Assembly: GCA_020073215.1 (NCBI GenBank)
Contig: JAIQFO010000003.1
Span: 124,001 to 188,000 of the forward strand
Source: Terriglobia bacterium
Lineage (GTDB): Bacteria > Acidobacteriota > Terriglobia > Terriglobales > Acidobacteriaceae
Reading direction: 5' to 3'
DNA: 64,000 bases
The notes under the pieces: generated by a model
Seen by the model: the letters and a program-made list of their open reading frames with translations, nothing else
Told to the model about the DNA's origin: nothing
Databases searched by the model: none
Shown: piece after piece, positions 8,418 through 16,436 of the stretch
Position numbering within the stretch: position 1 is the first letter of the stretch
Layout: every line of letters starts with the position of its first letter
Made by a program: the position numbers and the translations under genes

Positions 8418-9551
8418 CTACTTCGGCGTCTTCGGAGAAGGCTTGTGGAGATAGGTCACGTCATTCGCCGCGATCACGCCACCACGTTTGCGCCAACTCG
8501 GGCGGCGAACTGGACTTTTCGCGGTCTTAACTTTCGGAGCGGGCTTCCTGACAGGACCCGGCTCGAAGCGTTTGTCGAGATAAGTGACGGTGTTGCGCGC
8601 GATCAAGTCGTCGCCATGTTTGCGCCAGGACCTGACGCGGCGGCTTGGAGTCGCAGCCGCCGCCTTCGCGACTGGCGCACCCTTCGTCGCGTGGCCCGAG
8701 TTCCCTTCCGAATTTACGGCTGACGGCGACGAGGCTAGAGCGGGGACTTGTCTGGGATCTTTCCCGGCGTCTCTTTCGGAATCCGCGGCGCCCGGGAAGT
8801 TCGTCTCGGGTGACGCGGCCGCGACTTTCTCAACTGGCGCCGCCTCGGAATCCTGCACGGCGGGTTTGCCGGTCCGGCGCATGCCAAACCCGAGAACCGC
8901 GGCTAGCAGCACCACGCCTCCGAACGTTAGAGCGGCGCGCCAACCCCATGCCGCGGAGCCATCGCGCCGTCGCCACGACGGCACGGGCCGGGGTACGGTT
9001 GGCTGGGTAATCGTTGGCGGGACAATCGCGGGCGGGACAACGGTCGAGTCCTCGACCGCAAAATAGCCCGGAATTTCCAGCGGCGGCGTGGGGACGGGAT
9101 CGGGCGGCACGGTCAGAGGCGCAGCATCGTTTAGATCGGGTTTGCGAGGAAGCGAAGCCGTGGCGGACGGGGAAACAATCTTCTGCGCCGGTTGCGGAAT
9201 CTGCGCAGGCAACGCGGGACTCTTGACGGGGGGCTCGGCATTGCGGCGAACAGGTTGTTCCACGAAGCGCACCACGTCAGGCGGTTCCGGCGGCCGGCGA
9301 ATGAAGTCCCCCATCGGCGCCTTCAAGTGATGCACAAAATCAAGCGACGCCGAACGCTCGCCATCGTGCGCCGCGACCGTCGCGGTCAACCGATCCCCGG
9401 GACCGGAATCGACCCGCAATTCGAGATCGGCGATATTGTCAGGGACCGCATCGGGAGAAACAATTTCGACGGCGTAACCGCGGGCAAGCAGATCGAGGGC
9501 CAGCTCTCGCGAGCACGCCTGAGAGCGCGTAATGATTCTTGCCAGTGCCAT
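8418..9551 (-). CDS. Single-pass membrane protein with Pro-rich linker and C-terminal SWRK repeats, function unknown
   Basis: This 377-aa protein starts at the ATG at 9551, ten bases after GAGG; a GTG at 9578 is the alternative. It has four parts. The first is an N-terminal globular region, residues 1-80 (MALARIITRSQACSRELALD, then ARGYAVEIVSPD), which looks like a small alpha/beta domain. The second is a Pro-rich low-complexity linker (about 85-190). The third is one transmembrane segment near 206-224. The fourth is a long tail ending in two copies of SWRK[HR]G-x5-N-x-VTYL-x-K (308-327 and 352-369). A related SWRRR sits at 192 before the membrane. I recall this N-terminus from other Acidobacteria but know no function. 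The tail repeats could bind DNA, a phosphorylated partner or peptidoglycan. Confidence 0.75.
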   Translation of the reverse strand: MALARIITRSQACSRELALDLLARGYAVEIVSPDAVPDNIADLELRVDSGPGDRLTATVAAHDGERSASLDFVHHLKAPMGDFIRRPPEPPDVVRFVEQPVRRNAEPPVKSPALPAQIPQPAQKIVSPSATASLPRKPDLNDAAPLTVPPDPVPTPPLEIPGYFAVEDSTVVPPAIVPPTITQPTVPRPVPSWRRRDGSAAWGWRAALTFGGVVLLAAVLGFGMRRTGKPAVQDSEAAPVEKVAAASPETNFPGAADSERDAGKDPRQVPALASSPSAVNSEGNSGHATKGAPVAKAAAATPSRRVRSWRKHGDDLIARNTVTYLDKRFEPGPVRKPAPKVKTAKSPVRRPSWRKRGGVIAANDVTYLHKPSPKTPK

Positions 9552-9612
9552 AACTCGTGTTGCCTCGGCGTTTCTCACGCCACACGGTTGCGGGGCAGCC
9601 TTCTAGCCGCGG

Positions 9613-11790
9613 TTAGCGGTACTGGTCCAGAACCTGGGCGGTCCGGTTCAAGGCAGCCGCCAGCGCAGCGATTTGTTGTTCGGTCCGGCGAAGATCACCC
9701 AGATCGATCGCCTCGTTCACTCCCGGAATCACCACGGCCGCGTACCCGGTGTATTGTCCGGGAGCGTAAATGGCATGGTGAAACCACGGACGGTTGGGTA
9801 GTCCCTCGGGAATCAGCAGCGCCCGCTCTGCTTCCCGGAGTTTAGCATTCATTCGATCCGGAACCGCAGGCATTTTCCGCTGTTTCTGAAGCATTTTCGC
9901 ACCCGCTTCCTGCAGGCGGCGTGCGCCTTCCAACGCTGGCGAGAAGTCGGGAACCTTGTCTCCGAAGCGTTCTTTACTCTTGTTCTTGGCAGCGTCTAGA
10001 TAAACCAGGATCTCCTTCCCGTAGTCTTCGTAGTCATATGGAAGCACGTCGGCGCTGGACATGCGGAGCACTTCCAGTCCGAAAATGCGGGCCATCTGCT
10101 GCTCGTAGCTGAAGTCGGGATCGCCGAACTTCTTGAACCAGTTGAAGTTATCGAACGCCGAGTGATACACGCCATAATCGCCGGTGGAACTGATGTCGCT
10201 CGAGGGCACACCCAGATGCTGCAGGAACACGGTGTAGTCGGAGCCACTGCCGAGATCGCCGACCGGCACATCGCCCTGCATCGCCGCCGGCGGCGGGCGG
10301 AACGTACTGGTCTCCTGCGAGCGGTTCTCCGGACTCGGCTGGGTCATTTTCTTCCAGGTGTCATATACGGTACCCCCTTGCGGAGAAGGGACCGATCTTG
10401 CAATCTCGCGGATAAATTCTTTCAGACTGGGCACCCCTGAAGCCCCAAACTTCTTGCCCGATACGGCGACGTCCATGTTGAAATAGGCGGCGGCGCTTCC
10501 CAGTTCCTTGGCGTGATCTTCGCCCCACTCGGTGGAACCGATCAGTCCCTCCTCTTCCGCATCCCAGCTTCCGATGACGATCGTCCTCTTCGGCTTCCAG
10601 CCCGCCTTCAGCAGTGCGCCAAAACCGTGTACCGTCTCGAGCATTGCGGCTGTACCGCTATTCGGATCGACGGCTCCGTACACCCAGGCATCGCGATGGT
10701 TGCCCGCCACCACCCACTCGTCGGGCGAAGATGTCCCCCGAACTTTGCCAATGACATCCCAAATGGTACGCAGTTGGTAATCCTGTTTAAGGTGCATCTT
10801 CACTTTCGCAGGGCCCGGACCCACGTGGTAAGTAAACGGCAGCGCGCCCTGCCACTCGCGCGGAGAGGCTGCTCCGCCGAGGTGCTCGAGAATGGGCGCG
10901 GCATCGGCGTAGGAAAGCGGAGTCACGGGAATCTTCGGCAACTGTTCGGATGCGGCGGGAGACACGCGCTTCGCATCCGACAGAGCGGGAGTGGACGCAA
11001 CACCCGGAGTGGTCGGGTCCCCGGGAAACTGGAACATGTATCCGATCGACCCGCGTTGCACGCCGCTTGCCGGGCGCCACGGCCCTTTTGGATAGGCGTC
11101 GCCACGGTAGTAGCCATCGTCCTTCGGGTCGGAGTAGATGATGACTCCCGCCGCGCCGCGCTCCTGCGCTACAAACGCTTTGACGCCCCGGAAATTCTCC
11201 CCGTAACGGACGATGACGATCTTGCCGCGCACATCGACGCCCATCTCCTTCAGCTTGTCAAAGTCCGCCGGTGAGCCGTAGTTGGCATAGACGACATCCG
11301 CTTCAGCGTCGCCCGAGGGCGACATGCCGTTGAAGGCGTTGACGATGCGCGGGTCGTCCTGAAACGGATCGCCGTCGACATGCTCGGGCCGCGGCCCATG
11401 CATCTCAACACCGCCGGGCGCGGTCAGGTCCACCCGAATCTCCGCCGGATAGTTCAGCCACACCTTGTATTCGACAATCTCGGTGTCCAATCCGGCCTCA
11501 CGAAACTTCTTTGCCACGTACTCGGCGGTGGCTTTGTCCTCGGGAGATCCCGCGATGTGCGGCGCTTCGGTCAGAATCCGCAGATGTTCTTCCGCCAGCT
11601 TGGGGTCGGGCACCGCCATGAACTTCTTTTCGACTTCCCGCTCGGCAGCAACATCGCGGAACCCACTGATGGACCAGTTGTCCGGCGGCTCTTTACCCGC
11701 CTGATCTTTCTCTTTACCAGCGCGATCAAACGCCTGCAGGGCTGAACCCATCAGCACAAAGCACAGAACCGCACCCAAAAGAAGTTTCAT
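9613..11790 (-). CDS. Secreted M28-family metallopeptidase, glutamate carboxypeptidase II (PSMA)-like
   Basis: This 725-aa zinc peptidase has a signal peptide (MKLLLGAVLCFVLMGSALQA). The ATG at 11790 is preceded by GAGGAG. A protease-associated domain (about 120-300) is inserted before the M28 catalytic domain, whose co-catalytic zinc ligands are visible: His in VAGNHRDAW, bridging Asp in AVDPNSGTAA, the Glu pair in WDAEEEGLIGSTEW, Asp in FNMDVAV and His in YHSAFDNFNWF. The C-terminal helical part matches the transferrin-receptor-like dimerisation domain. Human homologues release C-terminal glutamate. In Acidobacteria this family is abundant and probably serves periplasmic peptide use. It stands alone on its strand. 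Confidence 0.93.
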   Translation of the reverse strand: MKLLLGAVLCFVLMGSALQAFDRAGKEKDQAGKEPPDNWSISGFRDVAAEREVEKKFMAVPDPKLAEEHLRILTEAPHIAGSPEDKATAEYVAKKFREAGLDTEIVEYKVWLNYPAEIRVDLTAPGGVEMHGPRPEHVDGDPFQDDPRIVNAFNGMSPSGDAEADVVYANYGSPADFDKLKEMGVDVRGKIVIVRYGENFRGVKAFVAQERGAAGVIIYSDPKDDGYYRGDAYPKGPWRPASGVQRGSIGYMFQFPGDPTTPGVASTPALSDAKRVSPAASEQLPKIPVTPLSYADAAPILEHLGGAASPREWQGALPFTYHVGPGPAKVKMHLKQDYQLRTIWDVIGKVRGTSSPDEWVVAGNHRDAWVYGAVDPNSGTAAMLETVHGFGALLKAGWKPKRTIVIGSWDAEEEGLIGSTEWGEDHAKELGSAAAYFNMDVAVSGKKFGASGVPSLKEFIREIARSVPSPQGGTVYDTWKKMTQPSPENRSQETSTFRPPPAAMQGDVPVGDLGSGSDYTVFLQHLGVPSSDISSTGDYGVYHSAFDNFNWFKKFGDPDFSYEQQMARIFGLEVLRMSSADVLPYDYEDYGKEILVYLDAAKNKSKERFGDKVPDFSPALEGARRLQEAGAKMLQKQRKMPAVPDRMNAKLREAERALLIPEGLPNRPWFHHAIYAPGQYTGYAAVVIPGVNEAIDLGDLRRTEQQIAALAAALNRTAQVLDQYR

Positions 11791-11827
11791 GAAGCTCCTC
11801 GTAAACAAATATGCCGACCACTCTGAT

Positions 11828-12343
11828 TCAAATTTGTTCCAGCGCGGTCAGAACTTCGTCCACCGGCGGAACCTGTTCCCGGGCGTAGGTCTTGCGAAAG
11901 GCGACGCTTCCGTTGCGATCCACAATCAGCACGACGCGATCGCTCGAGCCCGCGCCAGCACCGGATTTCCGCAAAACCCCGTAGCGCTCCGAAACTTCCC
12001 CGTGCGGCCAGAAATCGCTGCACAACGGAAAGTCGAATGGGCCGATCACGCGCTCCCAGGCAGTGGTGTTCATGATGGAATCCACCGTAACGGCCACGAT
12101 ATCCGCGTTATTCGCCAGCACTCGCGGACGTTGCACCTGGTAGCTGACCAACTGGGCCGCACTCGTTTCTTGCCAGTTGAACGGATAGAACGCCAGCACT
12201 ACGTTTTTCTCTCCGCGATATGCGCTCAGACGCAGCGGTTGCTTGACGCCGGCAACCAGCGCCGGCAGTTCGAAGTCCGGCGCCGCATCCCCGACGCCCG
12301 GCGTTTGGTTCTCGATCACCCCGCGTAAACGGTCGTCCGTCAT
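11828..12343 (-). CDS. Peroxiredoxin-like (AhpC/TSA fold) protein lacking the peroxidatic cysteine
   Basis: This 171-aa thioredoxin-fold protein is recognised from VGDAAPDFELPAL, VVLAFYPFNW, VAVTVDS, PLCSDFWPHGEVSERYGV and DRVVLIVDRNG. In active peroxiredoxins the loop reads FYP-x3-T-x2-C. Here it reads FYPFNWQETSAAQL, so the Thr is Gln 58 and the peroxidatic Cys is Ser 61. The supporting Arg before VVLIVD is kept. The only Cys left is in PLCSDFW. It therefore probably lacks classical peroxidase activity and may be a chaperone, a sensor or an inactive paralogue. The ATG at 12343 is used because residues further upstream do not resemble the family. It is divergent from the methyltransferase gene. 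Confidence 0.85.
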   Translation of the reverse strand: MTDDRLRGVIENQTPGVGDAAPDFELPALVAGVKQPLRLSAYRGEKNVVLAFYPFNWQETSAAQLVSYQVQRPRVLANNADIVAVTVDSIMNTTAWERVIGPFDFPLCSDFWPHGEVSERYGVLRKSGAGAGSSDRVVLIVDRNGSVAFRKTYAREQVPPVDEVLTALEQI

Positions 12344-12447
12344 AAAACCTTCATAAACCAGGCATAGGACCCGACACAACCCGCCACGAAATGAAGATTG
12401 TACCGTGCGGGGCGAGTCGCTGTTGGAACGCGTTACACTAAAGAGCA

Positions 12448-13206
12448 ATGACTCAATCGCCAACGGCTCGTTTTTCCGATCGGGTGGAGAATTACATCCG
12501 CTACCGCCCCGGATATCCGCCTGAAGTTCTCGACCTTCTTAGGGCCGAATGTGGATTGCAGACGAGTCACATCGTCGCTGACATCGCCTCCGGCACAGGT
12601 ATGTTTACCCGTCTGCTTTTGGAAAACGGGAATACCGTTTTTGCCGTCGAACCGAACACGGAAATGCGCGAAGCCGGCGTCCACGAGCTCGAATCCTACG
12701 CTCGATTGGTGTCCGTTGCCGGTACGGCCGAAGAAACGACGCTGCGCTCCGCCTCCGTCGATTTCGTGACCGCCGCCCAGGCCGCGCACTGGTTCGACCT
12801 GCCTCGCGCACGCGCCGAATTCGTCCGCATTCTAAGAACCGCGGGATGGTGCGTGCTGATCTGGAATGAGCGCCGCACCGCAACCACGCCTTTTCTGCGT
12901 GACTATGAAGAGCTGCTGCTGGCCTACGGCACCGACTACAAGGAAGTGCGGCATGAACGCACGACCGCCTTGATCCACAAGTTCTTTGCGCCCTCGCGGT
13001 GCCAGGAGCGCGTCTTCAGCCTGTGCCAGCAGTTCGACTACGAAGGCACGGCCGGACGATTGTTGTCTTCTTCGTACGCGCCACTCGAGGGTCATCCCAG
13101 CCACGCGCCGATGATGCGGGAACTGGAGCGGATATTTCGCGCCCATGCCACCAATGACAAGGTTGGATTCGAATACAACACGCGGGTGTACTACGGGCAT
13201 TTGTAG
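12448..13206 (+). CDS. Class I SAM-dependent methyltransferase (Methyltransf_11 type)
   Basis: This 252-aa protein has the Rossmann methyltransferase order. Motif I, VADIASGTGMFTRLL, lies near residues 43-57. An acidic residue ends beta-2 (VFAVEPNTEMREAG), and the later segment VDFVTAAQAAHWFDLPRARAEFVRIL matches motifs II/III. The opening FSDRVENYIRYRPGYPPEVL is typical of the yeast Trm9/UbiE-like small-molecule group. It could methylate a small acid or lipid, and the substrate cannot be assigned. It is followed by an 80-base inverted repeat before the decarboxylase gene. Confidence 0.88.
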   Translation: MTQSPTARFSDRVENYIRYRPGYPPEVLDLLRAECGLQTSHIVADIASGTGMFTRLLLENGNTVFAVEPNTEMREAGVHELESYARLVSVAGTAEETTLRSASVDFVTAAQAAHWFDLPRARAEFVRILRTAGWCVLIWNERRTATTPFLRDYEELLLAYGTDYKEVRHERTTALIHKFFAPSRCQERVFSLCQQFDYEGTAGRLLSSSYAPLEGHPSHAPMMRELERIFRAHATNDKVGFEYNTRVYYGHL

Positions 13207-13222
13207 TTGATGAATCAGAAGG

Positions 13223-13302
13223 CAGAAGTAAGAAGTCAGATTGAAGAAGTAAAACCCAGCTGCCACAGGCGCTTACTTCTTCAATCTGACTTCTGACTTC
13301 TG
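13223..13302. repeat. Long imperfect inverted repeat (30-base arms, 20-base loop)
   Basis: The arms 13223-13252 and 13273-13302 are reverse complements with one mismatch over 30 bases, around the loop 13253-13272. The arm is built from short AAGTCAG/GAAGAAGTAA blocks and has no T-tract, so it is not a typical intrinsic terminator. It looks like a member of an interspersed palindromic family. It ends 11 bases before the ATG of the decarboxylase and could fold in that gene's leader RNA. Confidence 0.8.
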
Positions 13303-13313
13303 ACTTTATTGCT

Positions 13314-14756
13314 ATGTCTGACTCAAAATCCTTTCACATGTCCCCCGAAGAGTTCCGCCGCCAGGGCCACGCCGTCGTGGACTGGATTGCCGACTACCAT
13401 TCCCGCGTTGAGAGTTTTCCGGTTCTGTCGCGAGTACAGCCGGGAGAAATTCGCTCGAAGCTTCCGCCCAACGCGCCGCAGCATGGCGAAGCCTTCGAAC
13501 AGATTCTCGGCGACCTCGAGCTCATCATCCTGCCCGGCATCACCCATTGGCAGTCGCCGAACTTCTACGCTTACTTTCCCGCAAACGCATCCGGGCCGGC
13601 CATTCTTGGCGATCTCGTTTCCTCGGGACTGGGCGTGCAAGGCATGCTCTGGTCCACCAGTCCGGCGTGCACCGAACTGGAAACGCACGTGCTCGATTGG
13701 CTGGTACCCATGCTCGGCCTGCCGGAAAAGTTTCTTTCCACCAGCACCGGCGGCGGGGTGATTCAGGACACGGCGTCAAGCGCCTCGCTGGTCGCCTTGC
13801 TGGCCGCTCGCGAGCGTGCCACCCAGTTCGCCAGCAATCGCAAAGGCTGCGATGGACGCTTGACCGCCTATTGCTCCACGCAAACGCACTCATCGGTGGA
13901 AAAAGGAATGAAGGTCGCCGGCATGGGATCGGACAACCTGCGCCAGATCGAAGTGGACAAGAACTTCGCCATGCGCCCGGAAGCCCTGGCGCGGCAGATC
14001 GAATCCGACATCAAGGCCGGGCTGACTCCGTGCTTTGTCTGCGCGACCGTGGGCACGACATCTTCGAACGCGATCGATCCGGTCGGCGAGATTGGCCGCA
14101 TCTGCCGCGACCATCATCTCTGGCTGCATGTGGACTCCGCCATGAGCGGCCCCGCCGCGCTTTGCCCGGAATTCCGCTTTATCAACGATGGCGTGGAATT
14201 CGCCGACAGCTACTGCTTCAACCCGCACAAATGGATGTTCACCAACTTCGACTGTGACTGTTTTTACGTCGCCGACCGGAAACACTTGATTCAAGCGCTT
14301 TCCGTCCTGCCCGAGTACCTGCGCAACCAGGCGACCGCATCCGGCGCCGTTATTGATTATCGCGATTGGCATATTCCTCTTGGACGCCGGTTTCGCTCGC
14401 TCAAGCTTTGGTTTGTGATCCGGCATTACGGAATCGAAGGACTGCAGCACCATATTCGCGAGCACGTGCGCCTGGCGCAGCAGTTCGCCGCCTGGATGCG
14501 CGGCGATTCGCGCTTCGAACTGGCGGCTCCCGCCTACCTCAACCTGGTATGCTTCCGGCTGCGCGCGGGAGATTCCGCCAACCAACTCCTGATGGACCGG
14601 CTGAACAGCAGCGGCGACCTCTACCTCACCCATACCAAGCTCGATGGCAAACTCACCCTTCGATTCTGCGTTGGCCAAACCAACACGCAGGCTCGCCATG
14701 TGGAACGAGCCTGGCAGCGAATCCAGCAAGAGACTGGGAAGCTCGGGAGTTTCTGA
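13314..14756 (+). CDS. PLP-dependent aromatic-L-amino-acid decarboxylase family protein (group II)
   Basis: This 480-aa protein belongs to the group II decarboxylases (DOPA/tryptophan/tyrosine/phenylalanine decarboxylases). Motifs seen include the N-terminal EFRRQGHAVVDWIADYHSRV, substrate-loop residues HWQSPNFYAYFPANAS, STSTGGGVIQDTASSA, HVDSAMSGPAALCPEFR with the PLP-contact Asp, and FNPHKWMFTNFDC with the PLP-binding Lys 306. The length fits the family. It would decarboxylate an aromatic amino acid to the amine. The following NUDIX gene begins almost at once, so the two may be cotranscribed. Confidence 0.92.
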   Translation: MSDSKSFHMSPEEFRRQGHAVVDWIADYHSRVESFPVLSRVQPGEIRSKLPPNAPQHGEAFEQILGDLELIILPGITHWQSPNFYAYFPANASGPAILGDLVSSGLGVQGMLWSTSPACTELETHVLDWLVPMLGLPEKFLSTSTGGGVIQDTASSASLVALLAARERATQFASNRKGCDGRLTAYCSTQTHSSVEKGMKVAGMGSDNLRQIEVDKNFAMRPEALARQIESDIKAGLTPCFVCATVGTTSSNAIDPVGEIGRICRDHHLWLHVDSAMSGPAALCPEFRFINDGVEFADSYCFNPHKWMFTNFDCDCFYVADRKHLIQALSVLPEYLRNQATASGAVIDYRDWHIPLGRRFRSLKLWFVIRHYGIEGLQHHIREHVRLAQQFAAWMRGDSRFELAAPAYLNLVCFRLRAGDSANQLLMDRLNSSGDLYLTHTKLDGKLTLRFCVGQTNTQARHVERAWQRIQQETGKLGSF

Positions 14757-14769
14757 TACCGTGTCGGCT

Positions 14770-15261
14770 ATGGCGCGGGAAATTTCAGCGGGCGGGGTCG
14801 TGCTGCGGCAGATTTCCGGGGTCTGGCACGTCGCCCTGATCGAGCCGCAAAACGAAAGCCCCAGACTTGCCTCGAAACCGGCACCGCCGCGCAAGCGCGG
14901 CCGGGCCGTGTTCACGCTTCCCAAAGGGCTGGTGGATCCGGGCGAAAAAGCGCAGGCTGCCGCCGTGCGGGAGGTGCTGGAAGAGACCGGCATTGTGGCC
15001 GAACCGGTTACGAAACTCGCGGACAACAAATATGTTTATGTCCGCACGTGGGGCGACGGGCAACGCGTTTTTAAGATTGTGAGCTTCTACCTGATGCGCT
15101 ATCTGTCCGGAGAAATCGACAACCTCGCTTCCGACATGCGGATCGAAGTCAAGCGGGCGATGTGGATAGCGCTCGGCGATGCGAGCAGACAGCTTGCGTA
15201 TAGCAACGAGCGCAAGGTGCTTCGACAAGCACAGGACTACCTGGAAACCAAAGGCCTCTGA
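14770..15261 (+). CDS. NUDIX hydrolase
   Basis: This 163-aa protein has the complete NUDIX box: G53-LVDPG-E-KAQAAAV-RE-VLEETGI (pattern G-x5-E-x7-RE-x2-EE-x-G-I). The fold opens ISAGGVVLRQ, as in bacterial Ap4A/8-oxo-dGTP-type enzymes, with a basic KPAPPRKRGRAVFTLPKG loop before the box. It hydrolyses a nucleoside diphosphate linked to another group, but the exact substrate cannot be told. The ATG at 14770 is 13 bases after the decarboxylase stop; a GTG at 14761 is an alternative. Confidence 0.88.
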   Translation: MAREISAGGVVLRQISGVWHVALIEPQNESPRLASKPAPPRKRGRAVFTLPKGLVDPGEKAQAAAVREVLEETGIVAEPVTKLADNKYVYVRTWGDGQRVFKIVSFYLMRYLSGEIDNLASDMRIEVKRAMWIALGDASRQLAYSNERKVLRQAQDYLETKGL

Positions 15262-15283
15262 CCTTACCCCTCTTCCGAAGAGA

Positions 15284-15347
15284 AGTAGAGACGGGGCTTG
15301 CCCCTTCTCACGCCGCGGAGGGAGACGCGGCAAGCCGCGTCTCTACT
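15284..15347. repeat. Compound palindromic repeat between convergent NUDIX and pseudouridine synthase genes
   Basis: Outer arms AGTAGAGACG (15284-15293) and CGTCTCTACT (15338-15347) are perfect complements. Inside lie two smaller palindromes, GGGGCTTGCCCC and GACGCGGCAAGCCGCGTC. The nested layout and the position between convergent genes suggest a REP-like intergenic element that may also end transcription from both sides. Confidence 0.75.
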
Positions 15348-15363
15348 GGGAATTTTGTCCACT

Positions 15364-16146
15364 TCACCCCTGCAGCGCCCGATCGATGGCCTTCTTCTCT
15401 TCCGCCGTCAACCTTCGCACCGCGCCCTTGTTCAGGTCGCCTAGTTCGAGCGGCCCGATCGACACTCGTACCAGGCGCAACACTTGAACCCCCAGCGCTT
15501 CGAGCAGACGCCGAATTTGCCGGTTCCGGCCTTCGTCCAGCGTGATCTGCAGCCAGCTGTTCTTGTGGCCGTGGCGAATCAGATGCGCTTCCTTCGCGCG
15601 CAAGTCTTCGCCTAGGTTGTCCTTAACCGAGCGGTTGTCAACCGAATCATCCTCCGCGGCGTGCCCACGAGTGATTGTCGCCAGCAGAGCGGCGTCGGCA
15701 ACGCAGTCCACCTGTACGTGGTATTTCCTGTCCAGGTGGCTGCTGGGGGCGGTGATCTTCGCTGCCCATTCGGAATCATTGGTCAGGAGCAGCAGACCCT
15801 CGCTCGCCTTATCCAATCGCCCTACGGGACCGAGCCAGGGCCACCCGGGCTCGAGCAGATCGTAAACCGTCTTACGCCCTTTCTCATCGGACGCGGTCGT
15901 GACCACGCCCCGCGGCTTATTCATGACGAGGTAGGTGGCCGGCACTTTGTCGATCGGCGAACCATCGACCTCAATCCGGTCGGCTATACGACCATCGGGC
16001 ATGCGCACCGGGCTCTCCGGGTCCCGCGCGATCTGCCCGTTCCGCGTAACACGTCCGGCCCGAATCAAAACCTGTGCCTGAGACCGGGAGCAATAACCCA
16101 TCTTGGAAAGGGCTCTGGCCAGGCCAATTCGTTTCTGGGTCCTCAC
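15364..16146 (-). CDS. RsuA/RluB-family 23S/16S rRNA pseudouridine synthase
   Basis: This 260-aa enzyme converts a specific rRNA uridine to pseudouridine. An N-terminal S4 RNA-binding domain (LARALSKMGYCSRSQAQVLIRAGRVTRNG) precedes the catalytic domain. That domain has MNKPRGVVTT, GPVGRLDKASEGLLLLTND with the catalytic Asp in GRLD, and GRNRQIRRLLEALG. The length matches RsuA/RluB rather than the longer RluA group. The start ATG gives a basic S4 opening. The 290-base space upstream is shared with the divergent porin gene. Confidence 0.92.
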   Translation of the reverse strand: MRTQKRIGLARALSKMGYCSRSQAQVLIRAGRVTRNGQIARDPESPVRMPDGRIADRIEVDGSPIDKVPATYLVMNKPRGVVTTASDEKGRKTVYDLLEPGWPWLGPVGRLDKASEGLLLLTNDSEWAAKITAPSSHLDRKYHVQVDCVADAALLATITRGHAAEDDSVDNRSVKDNLGEDLRAKEAHLIRHGHKNSWLQITLDEGRNRQIRRLLEALGVQVLRLVRVSIGPLELGDLNKGAVRRLTAEEKKAIDRALQG

Positions 16147-16248
16147 ATGCCTATGCTAAATGGGCACACGAATACTTCGCACTTTTCCGGCCTGGCCTGC
16201 CCGCGGGATGGAATGGGGAGGATTTTGTCTTCCCTCCAAGTCGTCGGC

Positions 16249-16264
16249 AGTGATGCAAGTCACA
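16249..16264. promoter_or_regulatory. CRP/FNR-like half-perfect site, distal
   Basis: The sequence AGTGA-TGCAAG-TCACA differs from the CRP consensus TGTGA-N6-TCACA at one base. Its centre is 87 bases upstream of the perfect site at 16336-16351, on the porin side of the divergent region. Confidence 0.45.
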
Positions 16265-16335
16265 GCCTGGCGTGCTTTACGACGAAGAGGGCTCGTCGGG
16301 CTCTCCGCAGTTCCATGACATGAATCACCCAGAAG

Positions 16336-16351
16336 TGTGACCGTGATCACA
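16336..16351. promoter_or_regulatory. Perfect CRP-type operator upstream of the porin gene
   Basis: TGTGA-CCGTGA-TCACA matches the symmetric TGTGA-N6-TCACA consensus at all ten positions, with AAG before and GCC after. It lies 85 bases before the porin ATG, a plausible activator or repressor position. A CRP/FNR-family protein would be needed in this organism; none is encoded in the window. Confidence 0.6.
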
Positions 16352-16436
16352 GCCAAATTCGGGAAAAGGACATACGGTTGCGCCCCATGTTCTGTGCCCA
16401 GGCCCGACCCGAGCCGGAACGAGGAGGACTCCGTCT

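Noticed and set aside
13890-15029. 379-codon minus-strand frame opposite the decarboxylase and NUDIX genes
   Set aside because: It overlaps two genes with complete catalytic motifs and shows none itself.
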